From contig CAYFFE010000001.1 in assembly GCA_964342265.1 (NCBI GenBank), positions 1-64,000 of the forward strand: DNA of 64,000 bases, given 5' to 3'. The notes beneath the pieces are model-generated. The model was not told where the DNA came from, searched no databases, and worked only from the letters and a program-made list of their open reading frames with translations. The first letter of the stretch is position 1; every line of letters starts with the position of its first letter. Shown here piece after piece: positions 9,067 through 18,852 of this stretch. This DNA is from Halioxenophilus sp964342265 (lineage in GTDB: Bacteria > Pseudomonadota > Gammaproteobacteria > Pseudomonadales > Cellvibrionaceae). Position numbers and translations under genes: made by a program.

Positions 9067-10098
9067 CTAAAGCACAAAATCGCTGTGGCGCACCACTCGG
9101 GTTTGACCGCCGTCGCGATGTAAAAGCGTGAGCAAGCTGCGTCGCTGTCGGCCTACTTCCACCTGAGTGGAAAGCAAAAAATAATCGCTGCTCACGCTCA
9201 GCCCGTCCGGGTCGAATTCCCCTTGGCCCGATAAACTGGAGGGAATTTGTCCCTCCAAAAACTCGGGAATATCCAAGTAGGCGCCGGCGCGGTCGATAAT
9301 AATTTGTTCGGCGTCGACCATGTCCAGCGGCGCTAGGTTGTCGTCGGTGTTCAGTGCCCGTATTAACGTCATGCTGGCGGTGTTCACATTCAAGCCGGCG
9401 TTGCCCTCGGGCAATGCGGTAATGTGCGGCGACAAAGCCACGTACAGTTCCGGTGTAATGCCCTTAACGTAGCGCAGCTCGGTAATGCTGATGATTGGCC
9501 CATCCGGCGGCGTAATGGGCGGATCAAAGCGCTGATAAAACAAGTTTTCCGCCCCGCCGAAACCAAACGGCGAGGTGTCGGGATCGATCCAGTCGACCAC
9601 GGCCTCAAGGATGTCCACCGCCTCACTGAGACTCATCGGGTTTTCTTCATCGAGCAGTTGCAGCAGGCGAATAAACCGGCGCTGATCGGCAGTAAAGCGG
9701 CGCGGGTCGGTGGGGCTGAAGTTCTGCTGCTCGTTGCCTTCGGTGCTGACTTGCATGGCCAGCCGGTTGATGTCGAGCCGACTTTGCGCATCGACGATCT
9801 GGCCGATTAACGCGCCTTCGTCGAGCGGAAATTGCTGCTGTTGCGACCAGGGCTCCTCATAGGAGTCGATCATTTCGTTGTTGTCTGAGTCGTCTTCAAG
9901 ATCCTGATCGAGAACAAATCGGGCCAAATCTTCACCGCCAAAGACGTACTCGCGCGCTTGGCTGCCGTGAAAGCGGCTTTCGGCGCGCAGCAGGCTGCGA
10001 TCGTGACTCACCGCCAAGCCGATGGACAGGCTGACCACCAGCACGGAAATAATCAGCGCGGCGATCATTACCGCGCCGGATTGCCTGCGACCGCCCAC
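9067..10098 (-). CDS. gspK: Type II secretion minor pseudopilin K
   Basis: 343 residues starting at a GTG (10098), three bases after gspJ. The short basic leader ends Gln-Ser-Gly, followed by a hydrophobic helix (Ala-Val-Met-Ile-Ala-Ala-Leu). Position 5 of the mature protein is not Glu, which is the family hallmark of GspK, the tip pseudopilin. The large alpha domain contains acidic clusters (Asp-Leu-Glu-Asp-Asp-Ser-Asp) and the Arg-Leu-Asp-Ile-Asn-Arg-Leu motif typical of GspK. It should be processed by the prepilin peptidase, whose gene is not in the window. Confidence 0.93.
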   Translation of the reverse strand: MGGRRQSGAVMIAALIISVLVVSLSIGLAVSHDRSLLRAESRFHGSQAREYVFGGEDLARFVLDQDLEDDSDNNEMIDSYEEPWSQQQQFPLDEGALIGQIVDAQSRLDINRLAMQVSTEGNEQQNFSPTDPRRFTADQRRFIRLLQLLDEENPMSLSEAVDILEAVVDWIDPDTSPFGFGGAENLFYQRFDPPITPPDGPIISITELRYVKGITPELYVALSPHITALPEGNAGLNVNTASMTLIRALNTDDNLAPLDMVDAEQIIIDRAGAYLDIPEFLEGQIPSSLSGQGEFDPDGLSVSSDYFLLSTQVEVGRQRRSLLTLLHRDGGQTRVVRHSDFVL

Positions 10099-10100
10099 GG

Positions 10101-10730
10101 CTAGCCACCTCCCAGCAAAAACAGGCGGGTAATTCGGCCAAATTCTTCGTGTTCGATTTCCACCTCAACAGCCACGGGCAGCTCTTCCGGGCCGCCGGGC
10201 TCGGGCCAACCGTCGGACCAGGGACCTTCGCGGTTATCGGCGTCCGGCGGTAAAAACCGAAACAACAATTCGGTAACGCCGGTTAATAGCGGCAGTTGCG
10301 TGGCGTCTTCTACGGCGGCGTCTTGGGTTTCGGGCCAGGTCTCGCGGTAGATGGTTTCATCTTCCAGGCGATAGCCCACTTGCAGCAGGGAGCTGCGCAC
10401 CAAATTGGCGGGATTGGGTCGGCCACCGCGGACAAACTTGAGCAGATAGTCGTTGTCGCTTTCAGTACTAAAGCCCGCGGGTATGACCACGTTAAACAGT
10501 TGCGTATCGCGGTCGACCACATGGCGAAAATCGGTTTCCAGTAGGTACATGGCGCGGCTGATGTCGTCCACTTCGGCGAGCACTTCTTGGGTGACTTCCG
10601 AACCACTGATGGCCGTGGACAGCGTTTGGTAGGCCAGGGCGATCACCAAAATGCCAATGGCAAACGCCACCACCACCTCAATGAGTGTGAATCCCCCCTG
10701 TTTATTGGGTAATGTCGTCTTGGATCTCAT
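10101..10730 (-). CDS. gspJ: Type II secretion minor pseudopilin J
   Basis: 209 residues from the ATG at 10730. The prepilin cleavage motif is Gln-Gly-Gly|Phe-Thr-Leu-Ile-Glu followed by a hydrophobic helix. GspJ forms the pilus tip with GspI and GspK. The start overlaps the end of gspI by 29 bases. A GTG at 10781 would give a longer leader but lacks a better ribosome site, and a 13-residue leader is typical. Confidence 0.92.
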   Translation of the reverse strand: MRSKTTLPNKQGGFTLIEVVVAFAIGILVIALAYQTLSTAISGSEVTQEVLAEVDDISRAMYLLETDFRHVVDRDTQLFNVVIPAGFSTESDNDYLLKFVRGGRPNPANLVRSSLLQVGYRLEDETIYRETWPETQDAAVEDATQLPLLTGVTELLFRFLPPDADNREGPWSDGWPEPGGPEELPVAVEVEIEHEEFGRITRLFLLGGG

Positions 10731-11130
10731 AAATGAACCCGGACAGGTGGGAGATAGGGTTGTCGGCGGCTTCCTCGGCACTCAAGCCCACCGAAATATT
10801 AATGCGGCGAATTTCTTCAACTGGAGTTTCTTCGCCCACGGCCAGCCAGTGCCATTCGATGCCACTCAATTCCTCGGTGCCGGTTTGACGACCATTGAGG
10901 ATGCGCTGAGTTAATTGGTAGTTGAGCCGATGGGTATTGAGCTGGTTGGTGGCAACCCAGTCGGCCAGGGTTTGCTCGCGAATCGAGGTCGCATTGTTAG
11001 CCTGAGTAATGATCAAGCTCATCATTGCCGGTAATGCCACGGCAATGATCACCAGGGCCACCATAACTTCCACCAGCGTAAAGCCGGTTTGGGTGCGCTT
11101 GTGGCGATTGTTGGTAATGTGCTTACTCAT
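10702..11130 (-). CDS. gspI: Type II secretion minor pseudopilin I
   Basis: 142 residues from the ATG at 11130, which overlaps the TGA of gspH by one base. The leader ends Gln-Thr-Gly|Phe-Thr-Leu-Val-Glu-Val-Met-Val-Ala-Leu-Val, a standard pseudopilin signal. Size and position between H and J fit GspI, the initiator of the pseudopilus tip. A longer frame upstream (to 11178) lies wholly inside gspH and is not needed. Confidence 0.92.
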   Translation of the reverse strand: MSKHITNNRHKRTQTGFTLVEVMVALVIIAVALPAMMSLIITQANNATSIREQTLADWVATNQLNTHRLNYQLTQRILNGRQTGTEELSGIEWHWLAVGEETPVEEIRRINISVGLSAEEAADNPISHLSGFIYEIQDDITQ

Positions 11131-11720
11131 CAGCGTAATCCGGCCGCTCGTTCGTCCTGCTCGGAGCGCTCTCGCCAAACCACATAGCCCAGCTCGTTGA
11201 TGTCCATGTGGATGCTTCGACTCTCGAAGTCGGTGACTTCGCGCGCGGCCTGGGCGTCTAACTCAAAAATTAAGGGGGCGGCCAGCGCTTCCCCCCCGCC
11301 GTAAAAAATAATCACCGGCAGTGGATCTTCGTATTCCAGCCACTGCCACAAATCCACGGGTTCTTCGTCGATTTGGATGGTCATATCAACGAAGCTTGGC
11401 GGCTCGATAGCGGGAATTTCGCTAATGGGCTGCCATTGACCGTCGCGCCAGCGATGCCAACCCAAGCGCCAATTCAAATCGGCCTCGTTTTCGTTGAGTG
11501 GCTCGGGCACTAAACCGATGTGCTCACCGCCGAACAGGGCCTGATCGGTACCAAAGCTCAATTGCGCGTAGGTGTCTTCGCCAAAATCTTGCAGCTCACC
11601 GGCGGCGTCGAACTGAGCCACATTGAGGCCAACCACACCCACCATCAAACCGATGATGAAAATGACTACCATCAACTCCAGTAAGGTGAAGCCGCGGTTT
11701 TGGTTGGCCTGGACTGTCAT
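11130..11720 (-). CDS. gspH: Type II secretion minor pseudopilin H
   Basis: 196 residues. Leader Asn-Arg-Gly|Phe-Thr-Leu-Leu-Glu-Leu-Met-Val-Val-Ile-Phe-Ile, then a beta-rich globular domain of the GspH/FimT type. It starts three bases after gspG and overlaps gspI at its stop. Links the tip complex to the major pseudopilin rod. Confidence 0.92.
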   Translation of the reverse strand: MTVQANQNRGFTLLELMVVIFIIGLMVGVVGLNVAQFDAAGELQDFGEDTYAQLSFGTDQALFGGEHIGLVPEPLNENEADLNWRLGWHRWRDGQWQPISEIPAIEPPSFVDMTIQIDEEPVDLWQWLEYEDPLPVIIFYGGGEALAAPLIFELDAQAAREVTDFESRSIHMDINELGYVVWRERSEQDERAAGLR

Positions 11721-11722
11721 GA

Positions 11723-12163
11723 TTATGCGTCTGGGTCATCCCAAACACTGATGTCGGCGTTGTCGCCTTCACCGCCGGGAACACCGTCGGCACCGTAGGT
11801 GAAAATATCGTACTGTTTGGTTTCACCGGGGCTCAGGTAAAGGTACTCGTTACCCCAAGGATCTTTGGGTGGCTTGCTGATGTAGCCGCCCTGGCGGTAT
11901 TTGCGCGGTACTGGGTCGAGCGTGGGTTTTTCCCACAGAGCTGACAAACCCTGCTCGCTGCTCGGGTACACGTAGTTATCTAATCGGTAGGTTTGCAGTG
12001 CGGTTTCCAGGTTGCGGAAATCGGCGAAGGCTTTTTTCTTGTTGGCTTCTTCTAGGTTGCCGATCACGTTTGGTGCGACGATGCCCACCAATAGCCCCAT
12101 GATGACCAATACCACCATAATCTCAATCAGTGAAAACCCGTTTTGTCGGTGTTGGAGTCTCAT
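11723..12163 (-). CDS. gspG: Type II secretion major pseudopilin G
   Basis: 146 residues from the ATG at 12163. Cleavage motif Gln-Asn-Gly|Phe-Ser-Leu-Ile-Glu-Ile-Met-Val-Val-Leu. The C-terminal part has the family signature: Tyr-Pro-Ser-Ser-Glu-Gln-Gly-Leu, Pro-Lys-Asp-Pro-Trp-Gly-Asn, Tyr-Gly-Ala-Asp-Gly and an acidic calcium-binding end. GspG polymerises into the pseudopilus that pushes substrates through GspD. A TTG at 12193 would add ten residues and is less likely. Confidence 0.95.
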   Translation of the reverse strand: MRLQHRQNGFSLIEIMVVLVIMGLLVGIVAPNVIGNLEEANKKKAFADFRNLETALQTYRLDNYVYPSSEQGLSALWEKPTLDPVPRKYRQGGYISKPPKDPWGNEYLYLSPGETKQYDIFTYGADGVPGGEGDNADISVWDDPDA

Positions 12164-12218
12164 AATGTTTATCCCAATCGTATTCTTGCTCAATGTTGTT
12201 ACTAACGCTTGCGTAGAC

Positions 12219-13463
12219 TCAGCGACCCACCATTTGGTTCAGTTCAAAGATGGGTAAAAGAATGGCCATCATAATCAGGCCAATGGAGCCGCCCATGATC
12301 ACCACAATGGCCGGCTCAAAAATGCCCATAGTGGTAGTCAATTTCATTTCCAGCTCGCGCTCTTGGTTAGTGGCGCAATGCTTGAGTTGTTTGTCGAGAG
12401 TGCCGTTGGCTTCGCCGCTGGCGGTCATTTGCACCAGCAACGGCGGGAACCAACCGGCCTGCTTGAGTGCTTTGTGCATGGAGCCGCCCTCTTGCACGGT
12501 GCGCGATACATCCGAGCAGGCGTGCTGCAGTTCGGTGTTGCCCAGTACCTGAGTGGCAATGCGCAGCGCCTGCAACAGGGGCACGCCACTTTCTACCAAC
12601 AGGCTGAGCGTGCCCGCAAAGCGGGAGCTGTCGGCCAGCAAAATAACGTCTTTAACGATGGGTACCTTCAATACAAAACGGTGCCAGGCGCGTTTGCGCT
12701 CGGGGTGTTTGATTAACTGCTTGAAAGCGATCACCAGCGCCACGATGCTGAGCAAAATAAACAGCCCGTAATTGGATAGCACAAAACTGGCACCGATAAG
12801 AATTCGGGTAATCAGCGGCAGGGTGCGTTCGCTCTGCTCGAACATTTGCACCAGATCGGGCACCACAAACACCATCAAAATACCCACCACGCTGGCACTC
12901 ACTACCAACAGCACCATGGGGTAGATCATGGCCATTTGCAGCTTGTTGGCGGTGTGTTGGTTGCGCTCGATGTACTCGGCAAGCTGCTCCAATACTTGGC
13001 CCAAATAGCCCGAGGATTCGCCGGCGCGCACCATCGAACGGTACATGGTATCGAAGCTTTTGGGGTGCTCGGAAAACGCCTGAGCCAGGGAGTGGCCCTC
13101 TAACACCCGGGAGCGGATGCTGAGCAAAATGGAGCGGGTGGAATCTTTGGTGGACTGCTTGGCGGCGGTGTTCAGCGACTCGTCCAAGGGCAGGCCGGAT
13201 TGCAGCAGCGAGGCTAACTGGCGAGTTACCAGTGCTCGCTCTTTGGTGTTTAAGCTCGGTTTAAACAGTTTAGCCAGCGAAAAACCGCCCTTGCCCGCGC
13301 CTTTTTTGCCGGTGGCTTTGGGCTCGCGAGTGGTGGCAACCGTTAACGGCTTGAGCTGCTGACCGCGCAGCTGGCTGCGCACTTGGCGTTCGCTGTCGCC
13401 TTCGATAACGCCCTTAACGGTTTTGCCTTTGGTGTTGATTGCTGTGTAACTGAACGCTGCCAT
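12219..13463 (-). CDS. gspF: Type II secretion inner-membrane protein F
   Basis: 414 residues, close to the usual 400-410. Two homologous cytoplasmic helical domains (about 75-180 and 275-380) alternate with three membrane helices (about 175-195, 225-245, 378-400). The family motif Phe-Ser-Glu-His-Pro-Lys-Ser-Phe-Asp and the repeat Gly-Val-Pro-Leu are present. It couples GspE ATP hydrolysis to pseudopilus assembly. It lies 13 bases after gspE. Confidence 0.94.
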   Translation of the reverse strand: MAAFSYTAINTKGKTVKGVIEGDSERQVRSQLRGQQLKPLTVATTREPKATGKKGAGKGGFSLAKLFKPSLNTKERALVTRQLASLLQSGLPLDESLNTAAKQSTKDSTRSILLSIRSRVLEGHSLAQAFSEHPKSFDTMYRSMVRAGESSGYLGQVLEQLAEYIERNQHTANKLQMAMIYPMVLLVVSASVVGILMVFVVPDLVQMFEQSERTLPLITRILIGASFVLSNYGLFILLSIVALVIAFKQLIKHPERKRAWHRFVLKVPIVKDVILLADSSRFAGTLSLLVESGVPLLQALRIATQVLGNTELQHACSDVSRTVQEGGSMHKALKQAGWFPPLLVQMTASGEANGTLDKQLKHCATNQERELEMKLTTTMGIFEPAIVVIMGGSIGLIMMAILLPIFELNQMVGR

Positions 13464-13476
13464 GACCTAAATCACC

Positions 13477-15033
13477 TTAAACTGCGGTTGTTACGCGCAT
13501 GACTTCTTCAATGCTGGTTTCGCCCAGCAGCACCCGATCGCGACCGTGTTCGGTAATCGATTGGCTCTGCTTGCGGGCAGCGGCATCGAGTGCCTGCTCG
13601 CCCAAATCCTCGTGGATGCACTGGCGAATGTCGTTGTTGATGTCGACCCATTCGTAAATGGCGCTTCGGCCTCGGTATCCCTGATGGTGGCACTGATCAC
13701 AGCCGTTAGCGCGATAAATTTCGGCGCTGGGATCTAGGCCTAAGTGGGTGCATTCGGCCGGAGTGGGGTGGCCCGGTTGCTTGCAGTGTGGGCACAGCAA
13801 ACGCACCAAGCGCTGAGCCATAACCGCCGCCAAGGAAGACGAAAGCAAGAACGGCTCGACGCCCATATCCTGGAGGCGCGTTACCGCGCCGATGGCAGTG
13901 TTGGTGTGCAGGGTGGACATCACCAAGTGGCCCGTCAAACTGGCCTGCACGGCGATGGCGGCGGTTTCTTGGTCGCGAATCTCACCGATCATCACCACGT
14001 CCGGGTCCTGACGCAAAATAGCGCGCAGTCCGCGGGCAAAGCTCATATCGATCTTGGTATTCACCTGCGTCTGGCCGATACCGGGCAGCAAATATTCCAC
14101 CGGATCTTCAATGGTAAGAATGTTGCGGCTGCGATCGTTAATGTGGCTGAGGCCGGCGTAGAGAGTGGTGGTTTTACCCGAACCGGTAGGCCCGGTCACC
14201 AAAATAATGCCGTGCGGTTTGGCCAGAGCACCGGAGAAGCCGTTGTGCACATGCTCGGGCATACGCAATTGCTTGAGCGTGAGCTGGCCGGCGGTGGTGT
14301 CGAGTAGACGCAACACCACGCGTTCGCCGTGGGCGGTGGGCGTGGTGGACAGACGAATGTCCAAGCCGTGACCGGCCAGTTTGACGGTAATACGACCGTC
14401 TTGCGGCAGGCGTTTTTCGGCGATATCGAGCTTGGCCATAACCTTTAAACGCGATACCAACAGCGGTGCTAACACCGCTTTGGGCGAGAGCATTTCGGTC
14501 AGTACTCCGTCGACGCGAAAGCGCACGGCAACCCGATCTTCGTAGGGCTCGATGTGAATATCGGAGGCTTTCTCGCGCACCGCTTGCGAGAGAATGGCGT
14601 TGATCAGTCGAATAACCGGTGCGTCGTCGTTGCCCGAGAGCAGCTCCTGGTCGTCGGATAACTCTTCGGCCAGCGAGCCTAAATCGATGTCGGTGCCCAG
14701 ATCATCGGCGACCTCATCGGCGGCCTGTTGGGCCGAGCCACTGGCACCGTGGTACATCTCTTTGAGGTGGTGTTGAAAGTCTTCGTCGCTCACCGGCAGT
14801 GGCGTAAACGCGCTTTGTAAAAAGCGCTGTAATTCCAACATCAGTGCCAGTGACAGGCGACCGCGATAGAGCAGCTCGCCGTCTTTAAAGACCACGCCGT
14901 GCTGGCTGGCAAACTGGTAGGGAATCACATTGCCGGTGGCCGGCGGCGCTTCCTCGATTAGATCCTCACCTTGAGGCTCTAACAGTTCGATGTTGTCGAG
15001 TGCTTCACCGGCTGCTGTTTGACTTTCAGACAT
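13477..15033 (-). CDS. gspE: Type II secretion ATPase E
   Basis: 518 residues. Walker A Gly-Pro-Thr-Gly-Ser-Gly-Lys-Thr-Thr, Walker B with Asp-Pro-Asp-Val-Val-Met-Ile-Gly-Glu-Ile-Arg, an Asp box (Ile-Glu-Asp-Pro-Val-Glu), a His box, and the zinc tetracysteine Cys-Pro-His-Cys ... Cys-Asp-Gln-Cys that separates GspE from PilT-like ATPases. The N-terminal N1E domain (to about 150) would bind GspL. It powers the secretion platform from the cytoplasm. Confidence 0.95.
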   Translation of the reverse strand: MSESQTAAGEALDNIELLEPQGEDLIEEAPPATGNVIPYQFASQHGVVFKDGELLYRGRLSLALMLELQRFLQSAFTPLPVSDEDFQHHLKEMYHGASGSAQQAADEVADDLGTDIDLGSLAEELSDDQELLSGNDDAPVIRLINAILSQAVREKASDIHIEPYEDRVAVRFRVDGVLTEMLSPKAVLAPLLVSRLKVMAKLDIAEKRLPQDGRITVKLAGHGLDIRLSTTPTAHGERVVLRLLDTTAGQLTLKQLRMPEHVHNGFSGALAKPHGIILVTGPTGSGKTTTLYAGLSHINDRSRNILTIEDPVEYLLPGIGQTQVNTKIDMSFARGLRAILRQDPDVVMIGEIRDQETAAIAVQASLTGHLVMSTLHTNTAIGAVTRLQDMGVEPFLLSSSLAAVMAQRLVRLLCPHCKQPGHPTPAECTHLGLDPSAEIYRANGCDQCHHQGYRGRSAIYEWVDINNDIRQCIHEDLGEQALDAAARKQSQSITEHGRDRVLLGETSIEEVMRVTTAV

Positions 15034-15115
15034 GTCAGATCTCTCTGGTGGCTCAGTTTCGAGCCTGGCATGTACTCAATCGATGATCTGCCCGGCTCAA
15101 CCCTTCAAAATTCAT

Positions 15116-17143
15116 TTACTCGGACTCAGTGTCGGCGTCCGCTGGTTTTTCTGATCGCTTGTTTCTGTTCTTTTTGGCTTGCTTGGCTTCGAAGTCTTCT
15201 AGAGCCTCGCGGTAGCCGGACAAATCGCGATCAGGCGAAATCGGCCACTCGGGTACGACCGGCAGCAGTTTCTTCTTCAACGACAAGCCCTGCTGTTCGC
15301 GTTTTTGCAACTGTTGCGCGCGGATGAATTTGTACTTCTCGGCGGTGGTGCCGGTTAGGGATTCATCGTCGCGAATCACTGTGGCACGAATAAAGACCAG
15401 CAAGTTGGTTTTGGTGACCTGATCGCGATTGGAGCGGAACAACCGGCCAAGGACGGGAACGCTACCCAACAGCGGTACTCTTGCTTGGAATGTTTGCACG
15501 TTGTCGCGCATCAAGCCGCCCAGCACCACAACTTGGCCGTCGGAAGCCAGTACTTGGGTGGTAATGGAGCGCTCGTTGGTAATAACGTCCGAGGCGCTGG
15601 TTTCACCCGTCAAACTGGACACTTCCTGTTCGATATCGAGAATAATTTTATCGCCTTCGTTAATTTGTGGCGTCACACGCAAAGTGATACCAACGTTTTG
15701 GCGCTCGATGGTTTGGAATGGGTTGTTGACGTTGCCTTCGGTACTGGTGAACGAGCCGGTAACAAACGGTACTTCCTGACCCACGGAGATTTCCGCTTCG
15801 TGGTTATCGGTGGTGAGAATGCTCGGCGTCGATAAAATGTTGGAATTGGTTTTTTCTTGCAGGGCGGTAATTAAGCCCACAAAGCCGCGCTCGTCTTGAA
15901 AGTCGCCTACACCCAACACGGTGCCAGAGACACTGCCAATAGCCGTGGCCAAATCTTCGAGCACATCGTCGTCGTCGGAGAAGATCGGCCCGGCGGCGCC
16001 ACCAACACGACCCTGGTTAAAGGCGCCGAAACCGCCGTCTTGGTCGGCAAATAACCACTCGATGCCCAATTCTTTGCCGTCGACGTCTTCAATCTCGGCA
16101 ATCACCGCTTCTACCAAGACTTGCGCGCGACGAATGTCCAGTCGCTCAACAACCTGTAGCAGAGAATCCAAGGTATCGCCCTCGGCGGTAATCAGTAGTG
16201 CGTTGGTGGATTCGTCGGCTTCTACGGAAGCCATGGCCGAACCCGGAGCGTTGTTGTTGGCCTGTTGACCGCCACCGCCTTCGATGGATTGCAGCAGGCG
16301 CATTAATACCTGGGCGACTTCAGTGGCGTTGGCGTATTCCAAATAGAGTACGCGCACGTTGCCGGTTTGCGCTTGCGGACGATCCAGGCGGGCCACCAAG
16401 CTGTGAATGCGGGCGCGCTGTAATTCATCGCCACTGACCAACAGTGAGTTAGTGCGGGTGTCGGCCACCAGTTTGGTGGTGCCCGTGTCTTTGCCCGCAT
16501 CACCGGCCAACAGTTGCTCCAAAATGCGGATAGCCTCGGTGGCTGGGGCGTATTGCAGCTCGATAATTTCAGTATCGGCCACGGCCGCGCCGTCGATTTG
16601 ATCGATGACTTTTTTCACCCGGGCGATGTTGGCCGAGGTATCGGAAATAACAATGGAGTTACTCGGATCGTAGGCGGCCATGTGGGCATGCTGAGCCACC
16701 AAAGGGCGCAATACCGGCAGTACTTTGGCCGCGGAAATATTGCGCAATACGATGACCTCGGTGATGTATTCGTCGTTGGTTACGTCGCTGTGATCACTGG
16801 TTACCGGAATGGGCGAGGAGCGCACGTCTTTGTTGGGTACTACGCGGGTCACACCGTTGCTTTCAAAGGCAGTAAAACCGTGGATCTCCAAAATAGACAA
16901 CAACAGATTGTAGGCTTGCTCCTGAGACACAGCACCATTGGTAAATACCTGTACCTGGCCTTTTACTCGCGGATCGATAATCACGGTGCGATCGGTCATA
17001 TTCGCAACAAAGCGAATTACTTCGACGATATCGGCATCGTTAAAATTAAGCTCTAGCTCCTCTGGTTGCTGGGCCTGGCTGTAAGCAGAAGCGGTGCCAA
17101 GCAACAGGGCCGCTAAAATTAATGCACGCACGATTTTCCTCAC
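15116..17143 (-). CDS. gspD: Type II secretion secretin D
   Basis: 675 residues. A signal peptide (about 1-24, Ala-Ser-Ala-Tyr-Ser-Gln-Ala) precedes the N0 domain (Glu-Leu-Asn-Phe-Asn-Asp-Ala-Asp-Ile), three N1-N3 KH-like domains (about 125-330) and the C-terminal secretin barrel (Val-Pro-Phe-Val-Thr-Gly near 455, Gly-Gly-Leu-Met-Arg-Asp near 555). The tail is Lys/Glu-rich and may serve pilotin docking. It forms the outer-membrane channel. The start codon appears to be GTG at 17143, overlapping the last base of gspC. Confidence 0.95.
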   Translation of the reverse strand: MRKIVRALILAALLLGTASAYSQAQQPEELELNFNDADIVEVIRFVANMTDRTVIIDPRVKGQVQVFTNGAVSQEQAYNLLLSILEIHGFTAFESNGVTRVVPNKDVRSSPIPVTSDHSDVTNDEYITEVIVLRNISAAKVLPVLRPLVAQHAHMAAYDPSNSIVISDTSANIARVKKVIDQIDGAAVADTEIIELQYAPATEAIRILEQLLAGDAGKDTGTTKLVADTRTNSLLVSGDELQRARIHSLVARLDRPQAQTGNVRVLYLEYANATEVAQVLMRLLQSIEGGGGQQANNNAPGSAMASVEADESTNALLITAEGDTLDSLLQVVERLDIRRAQVLVEAVIAEIEDVDGKELGIEWLFADQDGGFGAFNQGRVGGAAGPIFSDDDDVLEDLATAIGSVSGTVLGVGDFQDERGFVGLITALQEKTNSNILSTPSILTTDNHEAEISVGQEVPFVTGSFTSTEGNVNNPFQTIERQNVGITLRVTPQINEGDKIILDIEQEVSSLTGETSASDVITNERSITTQVLASDGQVVVLGGLMRDNVQTFQARVPLLGSVPVLGRLFRSNRDQVTKTNLLVFIRATVIRDDESLTGTTAEKYKFIRAQQLQKREQQGLSLKKKLLPVVPEWPISPDRDLSGYREALEDFEAKQAKKNRNKRSEKPADADTESE

Positions 17144-18192
17144 TATTGTGTGTCTAGCTCTATGTTCATCTGCAGCGACTGGCCATCGCGCAAAATTTCA
17201 ATGGCGGCACTGGTGGCGGTACGCATTTCGCGATACACCTGAGTCACGCTGCCGGAGCTGGTCAGCGCGATGCCATTAATTTCGGTAACTATGTCGTTGG
17301 TTTGCAGGCCGAGTTCGGTAAACAGCTCCCGATCCCGTCCGGGCCGTATTTTGTAACCGACGATCGAACCGCCCTCGCGGGCAATACTGAATTTGATAAC
17401 GTCGGATAGGGATGTGGGCCGACGGCTGATGGAGCGGGTATCGTCTTGATCATCGCCCTCTTCGTCGTATTGCGAAACGGCCCCTCGGCCTTGCTCAGCT
17501 TGGAATTGCTCGTACTCGCGAATGCGTTCGAGCTCGACTTCACTCAAGCCGGAGCGATTGCTGGAAAACGAGGCGCTGCTGCGTCGCGAGGAGGGCGAAA
17601 AAGACGAACGGCTGCGACTGGTCGAGCCGGTAATTTTGCTTTCATCAAACAGTTTTAGCGCTTCTCGGCGACCGGAGTTTTCGAGGATGACCTGATCGGC
17701 GTTGACTTGCAGCAATTTAACCCGCGAGCCGCCGGGCAGATCGTCGCCAACGCGATAGGTTTTTTCCTGGCGACCGTGGGCAATGATGGCTTCGGAGTTG
17801 GCGGGAATGCTGCTGCGAATGACGCCTTTTAAAGTAAGGTTGAGTGAGGTTACCACCTCGGCGGTGAGTGTTTCGGTTGGCGGTGGTGCTTCGGGTTCGG
17901 GCGCGTTGGTGTCGAGCGGGCCAAACAGCTCTGCCGCCAGCAGGGCTTCGGTATCGACGCTACTGCCGCCGCTGCTCTTAGTGGCAACCACTGTGTTGCG
18001 CGGCGTGGCGTTGGAGGCCTCGGGCAGAGCGGGGCTTGGCACGAGCAGCCAAAACAGGCGGGCTAGAGTGAAGCAAGACCACAGCAAAAACAGCAATATC
18101 AACAGGTTGCGCGCCACAGAGAACGCCTGAGGAGTCGCAAGCCGCTTTTGAAGTTGTGCGGTAACGTTGGTGATATTGAGTGGATAATTCAT
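17143..18192 (-). CDS. gspC: Type II secretion protein C
   Basis: 349 residues, first gene of the operon. Cytoplasmic N-terminus, one membrane helix (about 27-47), a homology-region domain (about 105-180) that contacts GspD, then a long Ser/Arg-rich linker (about 192-225), an acidic stretch, and a C-terminal PDZ domain (about 262-349) thought to help substrate selection. The 50-residue Ser/Arg linker is longer than in the classical proteins. Confidence 0.93.
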   Translation of the reverse strand: MNYPLNITNVTAQLQKRLATPQAFSVARNLLILLFLLWSCFTLARLFWLLVPSPALPEASNATPRNTVVATKSSGGSSVDTEALLAAELFGPLDTNAPEPEAPPPTETLTAEVVTSLNLTLKGVIRSSIPANSEAIIAHGRQEKTYRVGDDLPGGSRVKLLQVNADQVILENSGRREALKLFDESKITGSTSRSRSSFSPSSRRSSASFSSNRSGLSEVELERIREYEQFQAEQGRGAVSQYDEEGDDQDDTRSISRRPTSLSDVIKFSIAREGGSIVGYKIRPGRDRELFTELGLQTNDIVTEINGIALTSSGSVTQVYREMRTATSAAIEILRDGQSLQMNIELDTQ

Positions 18193-18852
18193 GAACGTTG
18201 CTGTTTATTGGTGTCTGCCTGAGCGGACTTTTGTGTTGCGGTTCAGATAGCTAATTTTACGATTGGTTCGATTGTAAAATCGCATCCATTGCAAAAAAGC
18301 GGTTAAAACCTCATTTAATAACCTTTGATTGCGCTCAGAGGTTCCATCGGTGCCCTTAGGCACAGTACCAAATCGCACACTAAGTGTTTGAATTGGTAAA
18401 CATAATTCGGTGCTGCCCGATCCGCCGCCTAGCGTGGCTTAATTCACGGATGAATAAACCTGTACTTTTTTATACTGTAATTAATTATTAGGCCGAGGGC
18501 TTTAAAGAACTGGCTATATTACCCGAAAAGCCTCATTTTTCATCCATTTATTCTTTAAAAAACCATACCTTAGCGCAGAATTCTTAGGCCTGCCTTGAAC
18601 TCAGGTAGGGGTGAAATTCTCAACTGAGCCACAAAATAATGTGATCTTGCATCGGGGGCGGCGATAATGGGACATTAATATTACAATTTGTGGAATTCAA
18701 TTTGTTTCACCACCTGCCAATCCTTGCATCGATTGTGGGTAAAACGCATTGAAGTGCCACCCCTTTTAACCTGGCGATGATGCGTCAAACGCCGGGTTAT
18801 CAAAGGTTAGGAAGAAAGCCATTTGGAACCAACCAACAGCAAAGAAGTAGGT
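18193..18852. other. Divergent 660-bp control region between gspC and the gshA cluster
   Basis: No credible gene. It is more AT-rich than its flanks, as expected for promoters of the gsp operon (leftward) and the gshA cluster (rightward). A hairpin lies at 18762-18806: CCTTT/AAAGG outside an internal loop, and AACCTGGCG/CGCCGGGTT inside (one G-U pair), just before the first rightward gene. I cannot assign a specific regulator site. Confidence 0.5.
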